DNA from: an uncultured Bacteroidales bacterium
Lineage (GTDB): Bacteria > Bacteroidota > Bacteroidia > Bacteroidales > Bacteroidaceae
Direction: 5' to 3'
NCBI GenBank assembly: GCA_937901185.1
Contig: CALCHR010000104.1
Location: 1-5,446, forward strand
DNA length: 5,446 nt
In this document: positions 1 through 5,446 of the stretch, one piece after another
How the letters are laid out: the number at the start of each line of letters is the position of its first letter
Numbering within the stretch: the first letter of the stretch is position 1
Notes under the pieces: model-generated
The model's database searches: none
What the model saw: only the letters and a program-made list of their open reading frames with translations
What the model was told of the DNA's origin: nothing
Made by a program: the position numbers and the translations under genes

Positions 1-180
1 TTAAAGGGTCGTTCGATGGACACTATTATTCAGGCTAAGACCCTAAACAACTTCAAGAAATCTAGAGAAGATATTGATAAATTGATGTTTTCTTCTTATA
101 TATCAGAGTTAGTTATGAATTTAGGTGAAGGTTCAGAAGGAATTTCAAAAGATATTTATGATAATTTATATAACAATTAA
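1..180 (+). CDS. C-terminal end of an unrecognised phage structural-region protein (5' truncated)
   Basis: The frame is open from the first base and ends at TAA (178-180), giving the last 59 residues of a protein that begins outside the window. The visible part is charged and probably helical (a Lys/Arg/Asp-rich stretch followed by SSYISELVMNLGEG), with no membrane segment, Cys cluster or motif that I recognise. Only 14 bases separate its stop from the next start, and the next gene's ribosome binding site begins directly after the stop codon, so the two are surely co-transcribed. By position it should be a tail or baseplate gene, for example the end of a tape-measure or assembly protein, but the fragment does not show which. 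The coding call is fairly safe; the function is unknown. Confidence 0.7.
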   Translation, partial: LKGRSMDTIIQAKTLNNFKKSREDIDKLMFSSYISELVMNLGEGSEGISKDIYDNLYNN

Positions 181-186
181 AGGAGG
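181..186 (+). promoter_or_regulatory. Shine-Dalgarno site that fixes a TTG start
   Basis: A perfect AGGAGG lies immediately after the upstream TAA and 8 bases before the TTG at 195. No in-frame ATG or GTG is equally well placed, so this site decides the non-ATG start of the 230-aa gene. Confidence 0.8.
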
Positions 187-194
187 AAATTATT

Positions 195-887
195 TTGCCA
201 GCATTAACAAGTTTTACTGAGGATGAAGTTAAAAATAGGATACTTCCTGACTGTTATATTTATATTTCACATTTAGACGGAATAGCACCACAGTACTGGC
301 GATTGCCACAGTATCCGGACGAAGTCACTGACCAAATGCAGTCTAACTTCAGCGAACAAAATGCATTAGGTCGTTCAGCTCCAGTTTATACATTTAGTAA
401 CGCCGGTCCTAGATTAGTCCAATTTAATCTAGAGTTTCACAGAGATATGATTGATGAAGCTAATGTCGGTTACAGCAATGTAACTTTAAAAGATAATGAA
501 GACTACTCTGATAAATTAATATCAGCACTCCAAGCAATTGCTGTACCAAAATATAATTTAACAAATAAAACTATTGAGCCACCACTAGTAGCAATCAGAC
601 TCGGTAGACAAGTGTTTATTAAAGGTGTTGTAACAAGCGGAATCTCTGTTACGTATAAAAAGCCTATTCTGGTAAATGAAAAATATGCAGTTATCGGACT
701 TGGCTTTACAATAGCAGAAGTCGACCCTTATGATGCTACTACCGTATATACAAATGGCTCATTTAGAGGTCTAGTAGCGACTATGAGAAAAGGTATGGGA
801 ATGGAAGAGGAAATGAATGGCGGAGGAGCACTTCACTCTACCGTACCACGCGGTCCTACTAGCCAAGTATCTCGGCGAGCCTACTAA
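195..887 (+). CDS. Baseplate / tail-tube adaptor-like protein (XkdP- or gp53-region-like, without LysM)
   Basis: This is a 230-residue cytoplasmic virion protein with no signal peptide or membrane segment, starting at TTG behind AGGAGG. Residues ~20-85 contain the pattern seen in tail proteins that join tube to baseplate: an opening beta segment (CYIYIS), a Pro-rich loop (YWRLPQYPDEV), then LGRSAPVYTFSNAGPR followed by a beta strand ending in FHRDM. Residues ~129-181 (PPLVAIRLG, VFIKGVVTSGISVTYKKP, FTIAEVDPYDA) match the second half of such proteins, where a strand pair is followed by a conserved acidic 'xEVDPYDA' end. The C-terminal ~40 residues are Gly/Met-rich and probably flexible. In Bacillus XkdP-type proteins this region is fused to a LysM domain; here a LysM-like domain is encoded separately by the next gene, 37 bases downstream. 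The family assignment comes from pattern memory and is moderately sure; a structural role in the tail is more certain than the exact name. Confidence 0.6.
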   Translation: MPALTSFTEDEVKNRILPDCYIYISHLDGIAPQYWRLPQYPDEVTDQMQSNFSEQNALGRSAPVYTFSNAGPRLVQFNLEFHRDMIDEANVGYSNVTLKDNEDYSDKLISALQAIAVPKYNLTNKTIEPPLVAIRLGRQVFIKGVVTSGISVTYKKPILVNEKYAVIGLGFTIAEVDPYDATTVYTNGSFRGLVATMRKGMGMEEEMNGGGALHSTVPRGPTSQVSRRAY

Positions 888-924
888 TCAAATACACTAT
901 GCATACTAGTAGAAGGGGTTTATC

Positions 925-1251
925 ATGGATACTTTAAAAAATAAAAACTATGAAAGTTATGACTACCTAAGCAGATATACTCAAGTACCTTACTACTTTG
1001 ATACTATCAAACAGCGCGAAGTTTACGGAATAGGAAGCAATTTAATGAAAGATGTTCCGTATGTATCTCATAAGCTAACACAAGAAGACACCTTGCACAG
1101 CTTATCTTTACAGTATTATAATAATCCAACTTATTGGTGGGTAATTGCATACTTCAATGATATTCAAGATTCATTTGCTCCGCTAATGGATCATTATAAA
1201 ATTCTTCAAATTCCAAACATTGCCAGTATAACTTTCGGAAGGACTAACTAA
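925..1251 (+). CDS. gp53-like baseplate wedge protein with LysM-like fold
   Basis: This is a compact 108-residue protein. Its N-terminal segment has the SRYxxVPYY pattern (residues 16-24) that opens many gp53-type baseplate proteins. Residues ~45-97 are LysM-like: PYVSHKL, then EDTLHSLSLQYYNNPTYWWV, a middle FNDIQD, and a closing LQIP. The 'tyr-Trp-Trp-val-Ile-Ala' core and the final 'L-x-IP' are the hallmarks of this tail-associated LysM group. In T4, gp53 clamps the wedges of the baseplate together, and LysM-like domains in that setting serve as protein-protein joints rather than only as peptidoglycan binders; that role is carried over by family. T4 gp53 is longer (near 200 residues), so this is a minimal version. 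The ATG follows an AGAAGGGG ribosome binding site at 911-918. The TAA stop shares its last A with the next ATG, implying coupled translation with the hub gene. Confidence 0.75.
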   Translation: MDTLKNKNYESYDYLSRYTQVPYYFDTIKQREVYGIGSNLMKDVPYVSHKLTQEDTLHSLSLQYYNNPTYWWVIAYFNDIQDSFAPLMDHYKILQIPNIASITFGRTN

Positions 1252-2561
1252 TGGCAGGATTAAAATTTTCACAACAAAGAAAAAACCTGCTTTCAAGCCA
1301 AGCCAGAGTGCAGGTGCCTTGGGTAAAAGTAACCTTAGGCACTTACACTTTTGGAATCTTTGATAGCAAAACAAAAGCTAAAGGTGAAAAAGACCAAAAT
1401 GGATTTTACTCAACCTATCAAGTAAGATATCCAAACTACATTCAGTCACTTCAAGTTACCAAAATAAACGGACAAGTAAACCAATATGTATTAAATATTA
1501 TCTATCCGATTACACAATTTGATGACCCAAACTTTTTTGAAAAAGTTTTTGCCAGCGTAAGTAATACTCGTAAAATTATTTTTTCTTACGGCGATGCAGC
1601 GGTGCCGTCTTATGTGTATAAAAATGAAGAGGCTATAATTACTAAAATCACTCAACATTTTAATCTAGAGTCTAGCTCAATTTCATATCAGATCGAGGCT
1701 GTGTCTGGTGCGGCCCTTACAGCTGACGGCACTATTACAGAGCTTGCAAGCGGAGGAGCAGTTAAACCGAGCGATAAGATCAAGAGCCTATTTAAAAGTA
1801 ATAAAAGCTTACAAGACACTTTTACTGGCATGAGAATAAGTGATCTAGATAAACTTATTGCCAGCGATGACCAGCCGGTAGTACTTGACTCTAAACGAAA
1901 TGTTTCTGCGTTAGACTATATCGCGTATCTCGCTAGCTGCATGATTCCATCAGGAACTAAGCCAGGTTTATCAAAAGATATTTATATCTTAACAATGCAC
2001 GATGATACTGTGCTTGACCCAACGTATGACCCAAGCAGTTTCGGAGGTAGGGGCGGACCTTATTTCAAGATTACAAAAACATCTTATGCCGCTGAGCACA
2101 GTGATGCTTACGAACTAGACATTGGCTATAATACCTCAACTATTGTACGTAATTTTAATATTGAGCAAAATGAAAATTTCTCTTTATATTACAATTACCA
2201 AAATGAAATCCACTCTGAAGATCATGTGCGCAGACTAAATAAGCAAGGCGAATGGGAAACTATTTATTCACCGAATTACATGGTTAGAGCTAATGAGTTT
2301 GAGGCCTCAGCTAAAGATATGATTTGGTGGACTAAAGCTACAAAGTATCCAATTACTGCTACTATAACAATTCAAGGATTACTTCGTCCTGCTACTCTAA
2401 TGCAGTATTTGCGACTAAATATAATTTTCCCTGGTGGACACAAGCACTTAGCAAGTGGACTTTATATCGTCACAAAACAAATAGATAGCATTAATAGCCA
2501 AGGCTATACTACCCAACTTGCATTGACCAGAATTAGTGGTGATAATGCACAACCTAGCTAA
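1251..2561 (+). CDS. Baseplate hub-like protein (gp27 / gpD family type)
   Basis: This 436-residue protein starts at an ATG overlapping the preceding stop (TAATG), with GGAAGGA at 1237-1243 as ribosome binding site. The first ~160 residues form a beta-rich unit with the sequence ending YPNYIQSLQVTKING, then YVLNIIYPI and FEKVFASVSNTRKIIFSYGD, typical of the tube-like domain of tail hub proteins. The last ~60 residues (GLLRPATLMQYLRLNIIFPG, then ASGLYIVTKQ and QGYTTQLALTR) match the classic hub ending in which a barrel domain is followed by 'sGlY-x-V ... Gy-x-T-x-L-x-L'. The centre (~170-370) is less conserved and includes a Gly-rich loop (SSFGGRGGPYF). Hub proteins cap the tail tube as a trimer and carry the membrane-piercing spike. 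No spike or lysozyme domain is fused here and none is encoded in the window. It is the last gene of the upstream operon, followed 29 bases later by a terminator. The exact subfamily is uncertain. Confidence 0.65.
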   Translation: MAGLKFSQQRKNLLSSQARVQVPWVKVTLGTYTFGIFDSKTKAKGEKDQNGFYSTYQVRYPNYIQSLQVTKINGQVNQYVLNIIYPITQFDDPNFFEKVFASVSNTRKIIFSYGDAAVPSYVYKNEEAIITKITQHFNLESSSISYQIEAVSGAALTADGTITELASGGAVKPSDKIKSLFKSNKSLQDTFTGMRISDLDKLIASDDQPVVLDSKRNVSALDYIAYLASCMIPSGTKPGLSKDIYILTMHDDTVLDPTYDPSSFGGRGGPYFKITKTSYAAEHSDAYELDIGYNTSTIVRNFNIEQNENFSLYYNYQNEIHSEDHVRRLNKQGEWETIYSPNYMVRANEFEASAKDMIWWTKATKYPITATITIQGLLRPATLMQYLRLNIIFPGGHKHLASGLYIVTKQIDSINSQGYTTQLALTRISGDNAQPS

Positions 2562-2590
2562 TTAAGGCACTCATTTCAGCTAAAATTTAA

Positions 2591-2633
2591 TAAAAGAGCA
2601 GTACTGAACACTAATTTTGGTACTGCTCTTTTA
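2591..2633 (+). terminator. Rho-independent terminator, possibly bidirectional
   Basis: A perfect 14-bp inverted repeat (2591-2604 and 2620-2633; arms TAAAAGAGCAGTAC and its complement) encloses a 15-base loop. The descending arm ends in TTTT and the ascending arm begins with AAAA, so the hairpin would work from either side. It lies 29 bases after the hub gene stop and before the next gene, separating the baseplate operon from the small-protein/fibre unit. Confidence 0.85.
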
Positions 2634-2700
2634 AATCTTTTGCTAAATTAGTTAGGCTAGAAAATAAATACTACTAACTAAAAGGAGTTAAAGTAAATTT
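2634..2700 (+). promoter_or_regulatory. Leader of the fibre unit: possible late promoter, inverted repeat and ribosome binding site
   Basis: The stretch between the terminator and the ATG at 2701 must carry the promoter of the last unit if the terminator is efficient. The best candidate is AATAAATA at 2663-2670, one base from the T4-type late box TATAAATA. No convincing sigma-70 -35/-10 pair is seen. An 8-bp inverted repeat (TTAGTTAG at 2648-2655, CTAACTAA at 2674-2681) flanks this box and touches the AAAGGAG at 2681-2687. The ribosome binding site sits 13 bases before the ATG, rather far. In such AT-rich DNA both the box and the repeat could arise by chance. Confidence 0.3.
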
Positions 2701-2841
2701 ATGGCTAAAAAAATAAAATTTTTTATTAAAGTTGCGGACGAGCAAAAGCAAGCCGCAGGCTCCTATGTTAAAATCGATAATATTTGGAAAAAAAGTAAAC
2801 TTATGTTTATTAAGAAAGACGGTGTTTGGACACAAATATGA
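2701..2841 (+). CDS. Small 46-aa basic phage protein preceding the fibre gene
   Basis: The ATG at 2701 opens a 46-codon gene ending at TGA (2839-2841), with AAAGGAG upstream. The protein is very basic (MAKKIKFF start) and carries two short related units, VKIDNIWKKSK and FIKKDGVWTQI, of the 'K-x-D/G-x-W-k' kind often seen repeated in small phage tail-associated proteins. Two things argue that it is real: it is the first gene after a terminator, and its N-terminus (MAKKIKFF) closely resembles that of the huge protein encoded next (MSKKIRFL). The shared start may be a common docking peptide for the tail or a remnant of gene duplication. It has no Cys, signal peptide or membrane segment. The function is not known; a minor tail protein or fibre-assembly partner is my guess from position. 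Confidence 0.6.
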   Translation: MAKKIKFFIKVADEQKQAAGSYVKIDNIWKKSKLMFIKKDGVWTQI

Positions 2842-2888
2842 ACAAGCTAGTTATTTTTAATAAACATTATGAAATAAGAAAATTTATG

Positions 2889-2894
2889 AGGAGG
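2889..2894 (+). promoter_or_regulatory. Shine-Dalgarno site that fixes the GTG start of the repeat protein
   Basis: AGGAGG lies 10 bases before GTG at 2905. The frame has a TGA at 2899-2901, so the start cannot lie further upstream, and the GTG is the first start codon after that stop. The nearby ATG (2886) and TTG (2898) belong to another frame that closes at 2939. Confidence 0.75.
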
Positions 2895-2904
2895 TCATTG
2901 AAAG

Positions 2905-5446
2905 GTGAGCAAAAAAATAAGATTTTTACGCGGCCTTGAAACACCAAAGCTAGTCATAACCGGTGACACAAGCTCTAGTAGCGGTTGCGTAAGAAACATA
3001 TGGCTCGGCCAACAAATCCCAGATAACTCTGTTGGGCAAAATGGTGACATATATATTGTATATGAAGCTGACATTACTGTATGTGATCACGAGTATAAAG
3101 CGACGACAACAGATCCTACTTGTACTGAATCTGGTTCGACTGTTTATGTGTGTAGTCTTTGTAATGATACTTATACTACAATTATTTCAGCACTTGGACA
3201 TGATTGGAGTGACTGGATAACAGACAAAGAAGCGACAGAGTATGACAACGGCTCTAAACACAGAGTGTGTGATACTTGTAAAGAAACAGAAACTGTAACT
3301 ATTCCTGCGACAGGACATACTCACAGCTATACTTCTACTGTTATAGCTCCTACTTGTGAAGAGGGCGGATACACACAATACAAATGCTCTTGTAACCATA
3401 GCTATACAGCTGATTATACCCCTGCAACAGGACATACTGAAGTTATTGATAAGGCAGTAGCTGCAACATGTAAAACAACAGGCCTTACTGAGGGTAAGCA
3501 CTGCTCAGTATGTAATAAAACGATTGTAGCTCAAGAGGAAATTCCTACTATTCCCCATACTTATGATAACGAATATGATGCTGAGTGTAATGTCTGTGGG
3601 CATATTCGTGATGCTGCATGCGATCACTCTGAAACGGAAATCATAACAGGAAAAGCTGCAACATGTACGACAGCAGGATTGACTAACGGCACTAGATGTA
3701 AGAAGTGCGGCGATATTCTTGTTGCTCAGCAGACTATTGACGCAACAGGCCATACAGAAGTTATCGATAAAGCAGTGGAAGCAACTTGTACTTCAACAGG
3801 TTTAACTGAAGGTAAACATTGCTCTGTATGTAATACAGTAACCGTTGTGCAGACAACAGTGCCTGCAAAGGGCCATACTGATGTTATTGATGAGGCAGTA
3901 GCACCTACTTGTACTGCAACTGGTCTTACTGTTGGTAAGCACTGCTCTGTATGTAAAGCAACTCTTATTGAACAGCAAATTGTTCCTATGAAGAACCATA
4001 CCGCCAGCGCGCCAGTTGAAGAAGATCGCGAGGAGCCTACTTGTACAACAGATGGTAGCTACAATGAAGTTACCTACTGCTCAGTATGTAATACCAAGAT
4101 GAGAAGTGTACTTGTAACAATACCAAGCCCCGGTCACGATGATAGTAAGAACTCTGATAATCGCTGTGATATCTGCGGCGAGATTTTGTGTACTGATAAT
4201 GATCATATACCTGTTACTATCCCTGGCAAGGCTGCTACGTGTACTGAGACTGGACTTACTGACGGAGAAAAGTGTTCTACATGTGGTAAGATCATTAAAG
4301 CTCAACAGACGATTGATACACTTGAACATGATTGGGTAACAAGTGAGGAAGAAGTGCCTCCTACTTGCACTAAAGTCGGATATAAAGCAATCAGAAATTG
4401 TGGAATGTGTGGTGTTCGTGCCGATGATAGTGGTGAGGAAATTCCTAAACTTGGACATGAATATAATGAATCTGCTCCTGAAGAAGACATTTGTCTATGC
4501 ACACGTTGTCACAAATATATTCATAATCTTAATGGCTGTGAATGTACCGATTGTGGCGCACATGTCCCGATTGATGAAGACAATAATTACATATGCGATA
4601 ACTGTGGTGAATCCTTGTGTGATGAACATGATTATGTAACAAGCGAAGAAGAAGTCGCTCCCACTTGTATAGAACCCGGACGTAAGGCAATTAGAAATTG
4701 TGGTGTCTGCGGTGTCGCTGCAGAGGATAGTGGTGATGAAATTCCAGCACTTGGACACACTGGTGGTAGTGCTACATGTACTACTCAGGCAAAGTGCACG
4801 AGATGCGGTAGTTCTTACGGTGAATTTGGAGAACATAGTCAAGACTGGGAAGATGGTATGACATGCTACTGTGATCAGTGCGATAGCACTATTCACCATT
4901 ATACCACTGATCCCGGTGATCCTGATAATCCGTGTTATTGTGAATACCACGGCGAGGTTCATGATTGGGTAATAAGTGTTGAAGCAACTGAGCCTACTTG
5001 TACCGAACCCGGTAATACTGAGGGCAAGTACTGTGGCACTTGTGGCGAAACTATACAGAGCGAAACTATTAAGGAACTTGACCATGTGTACGATGAATCT
5101 GCGTCTGAAGAAGACATTTGCCTATGTACACGTTGTCATGAATATATTCATAATACTGAGGGTGAAAAGTGTGAATGTACTGATTGTGGCGCACATGTTT
5201 ATATTGACATAGATAATGATTATCGCTGTGATATATGTGGTGAATCAATATGTGATGAACATGATTATCATACCGTAGTAGAGGCAAGTGAACCCACATG
5301 TCTTGAACCAGGTTATACAGAGGTGCAAGAATGCGGGCACTGCGGTAATAGAATTGGTGGAGAAGAAATTCCAGCACTTGGCCATACTGGCGGTAGTGCT
5401 ACATGTACTACTCAAGCAAAATGCACGAGATGCGGTAGTTCTTACG
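2905..5446 (+). CDS. Giant Cys/His-rich repeat protein, probable phage tail fibre or adhesin (3' truncated)
   Basis: An uninterrupted frame runs from GTG at 2905 to the window edge: 847 codons plus one base, with no stop. Residues 1-55 form a head with a basic start (MSKKIRFL), a Ser-rich linker, and PDNSVGQNGDIYI, a type of Gly-Asp-Ile-Tyr segment common in phage tail-fibre proteins. There is no signal peptide or hydrophobic segment. From residue ~60 the protein is a repeat array. Long modules follow the plan H-x~10-(A/P)TC-T-x2-G-x~6-C-x2-C-x~13-GH; good examples lie at 177-218, 241-283, 283-324, 324-365, 434-475, 475-518, 575-618, 686-727 and 786-827. Short modules have the form RCDICGE...CDEH or DICLCTRC. 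I count 75 Cys in 847 residues (about 9%). Similar repeats are familiar from secreted surface proteins of gut Clostridia (recalled, not searched). Position after the hub and the phage-like head favour a virion fibre or adhesin. The reading frame is near certain; the role is inferred. Confidence 0.9.
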   Translation, partial: MSKKIRFLRGLETPKLVITGDTSSSSGCVRNIWLGQQIPDNSVGQNGDIYIVYEADITVCDHEYKATTTDPTCTESGSTVYVCSLCNDTYTTIISALGHDWSDWITDKEATEYDNGSKHRVCDTCKETETVTIPATGHTHSYTSTVIAPTCEEGGYTQYKCSCNHSYTADYTPATGHTEVIDKAVAATCKTTGLTEGKHCSVCNKTIVAQEEIPTIPHTYDNEYDAECNVCGHIRDAACDHSETEIITGKAATCTTAGLTNGTRCKKCGDILVAQQTIDATGHTEVIDKAVEATCTSTGLTEGKHCSVCNTVTVVQTTVPAKGHTDVIDEAVAPTCTATGLTVGKHCSVCKATLIEQQIVPMKNHTASAPVEEDREEPTCTTDGSYNEVTYCSVCNTKMRSVLVTIPSPGHDDSKNSDNRCDICGEILCTDNDHIPVTIPGKAATCTETGLTDGEKCSTCGKIIKAQQTIDTLEHDWVTSEEEVPPTCTKVGYKAIRNCGMCGVRADDSGEEIPKLGHEYNESAPEEDICLCTRCHKYIHNLNGCECTDCGAHVPIDEDNNYICDNCGESLCDEHDYVTSEEEVAPTCIEPGRKAIRNCGVCGVAAEDSGDEIPALGHTGGSATCTTQAKCTRCGSSYGEFGEHSQDWEDGMTCYCDQCDSTIHHYTTDPGDPDNPCYCEYHGEVHDWVISVEATEPTCTEPGNTEGKYCGTCGETIQSETIKELDHVYDESASEEDICLCTRCHEYIHNTEGEKCECTDCGAHVYIDIDNDYRCDICGESICDEHDYHTVVEASEPTCLEPGYTEVQECGHCGNRIGGEEIPALGHTGGSATCTTQAKCTRCGSSY
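3088..4455 (+). repeat. First block of Cys/His modules (residues 62-517)
   Basis: This is a protein-level tandem array with module boundaries taken at the recurring His: 62, 99, 138, 177, 218, 241, 283, 324, 365, 411, 434, 475, 518. Long modules are 39-46 residues. Two short modules of 23 residues (218-241 and 411-434) carry C-x2-CG plus a third Cys. Early modules are degenerate: the one at 99-138 lacks the first Cys (TEYDNG in place of PTC), and the one at 138-177 has C-S-C instead of C-x2-C. The best-matched neighbours share HTEVIDKAV and TGLTEGKHCSVCN at residues 177-204 and 283-310. At DNA level these copies differ at many third positions. Confidence 0.85.
4456..5082 (+). repeat. 627-base super-repeat, copy 1 (residues 518-726)
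   Basis: This unit of 209 residues starts at His518. In order it holds a Cys-dense segment (ESAPEEDICLCTRC, then CECTDCGAH and CDNCGESLCDEH), a long module (575-618, APTC ... CGVCG ... IPALGH), an HTGGSATCTTQAKCTRCGSS segment (618-637), an acidic/Trp-containing segment with CYCDQC and CYCEYH, and a further long module (686-727). The same order restarts at base 5083. Confidence 0.8.
5083..5446 (+). repeat. 627-base super-repeat, copy 2 (truncated by the window)
   Basis: The second copy begins at His727 with ESASEEDICLCTRC, exactly 209 residues after the matching segment of copy 1, and again passes through CECTDCGAH, RCDICGESICDEH, a long module (786-827, EPTC ... CGHCG ... IPALGH) and HTGGSATCTTQAKCTRCGSS. 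Over 5368-5446 against 4741-4819 there are only 5 base differences in 79, all in synonymous third positions. The copy is cut off by the window, so the number of super-repeats is unknown. Confidence 0.8.

Noticed and set aside
1183..1374. A minus-strand 63-codon ORF across the gp53-like/hub junction.
   Set aside because: It is antisense to two well-supported coding genes and to their coupled start/stop, with no ribosome binding site of note.
2838..2939. A 33-codon ORF starting with an ATGA overlap on the 46-aa gene's stop.
   Set aside because: It has no ribosome binding site of its own, overlaps the well-supported GTG start of the giant gene by 35 bases, and gives a featureless basic peptide. 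Coupled translation is possible but unsupported.
3032..5212. Plus-strand ORFs in other frames (3032-3220, 4139-4339, 4343-4639, 4976-5212).
   Set aside because: Each lies wholly inside the open 847-codon frame, shows no recognisable sequence, and has the Val/Leu-rich composition expected of an out-of-frame reading.
4561..5259. Calcium-binding EF-hand or dockerin sites in the acidic DxDxD-like stretches before RCDICGE and YICDNCGE.
   Set aside because: The acidic residues do not complete a 12-residue EF-hand loop and run straight into Cys pairs; a Cys-based module explains them better.
3187..5377. A run of minus-strand ORFs across the repeat region, several rich in Ser, Thr and Cys.
   Set aside because: They are antisense shadows of the repeated codons of the giant gene. 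They lack ribosome binding sites and start and stop at arbitrary points within modules.
3088..5446. CRISPR array or non-coding satellite repeats.
   Set aside because: The periodicity is in the protein. DNA copies vary at third positions, unit lengths vary (23 to ~60 codons), and the frame is kept open throughout.
2905..5446. The giant gene as an ordinary bacterial cell-wall surface protein beside a prophage.
   Set aside because: The start shows no signal peptide, the head segment is of phage fibre type, and the N-terminus resembles the neighbouring small phage gene. The C-terminus is not visible, so a wall anchor cannot be excluded outright.

Overview
The window reads as part of the tail (baseplate) region of a low-GC tailed phage or prophage, most likely a contractile-tailed one that infects a gut-type Firmicute (Clostridia). 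The reasons are AT-rich coding sequence, strong AGGAGG-type ribosome binding sites, TTG and GTG starts alongside ATG, a gp53/LysM-like baseplate protein next to a hub-like protein, and repeats in the last gene that resemble those of secreted Clostridia surface proteins. No integrase, tRNA, rRNA or att site is visible, so free phage, prophage and phage-derived injection particle cannot be separated.

Layout, all on the + strand. (1) 1-180: the last 59 codons of an unrecognised gene. (2) 195-887: a 230-aa baseplate or tail-tube adaptor-like protein with a TTG start. (3) 925-1251: a 108-aa LysM-like gp53 homologue. (4) 1251-2561: a 436-aa baseplate hub-like protein whose start shares one base with the preceding stop. 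These close-packed genes form one operon, which ends at a strong hairpin (2591-2633). (5) A new unit follows, behind a possible late-promoter-like box. It holds a 46-aa protein (2701-2841) and then a very large gene starting with GTG at 2905, still open at the right edge (847 codons seen).

The large gene is the notable item. It has no stop inside the window, so a search for closed ORFs misses it and reports only shadow ORFs across 3000-5400. Its first ~55 residues look like a phage tail-fibre attachment segment with no signal peptide. The rest is a Cys/His-rich array of about 13 long modules (Thr-Cys ... Cys-x2-Cys ... Gly-His, roughly 39-46 residues each) interleaved with shorter Cys-rich modules. 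It contains 75 cysteines in 847 residues and has two levels of higher-order duplication (193 and 209 residues apart). Duplicated copies differ mostly at synonymous third positions.

A working picture is that genes 2-4 build the end of the tail tube and baseplate, while the separately transcribed last unit supplies a long Cys-rich fibre or adhesin whose repeats were borrowed from, or are shared with, surface proteins of the bacterial host. The baseplate assignments rest on recognised sequence patterns. The adhesin role is inferred from position and architecture.
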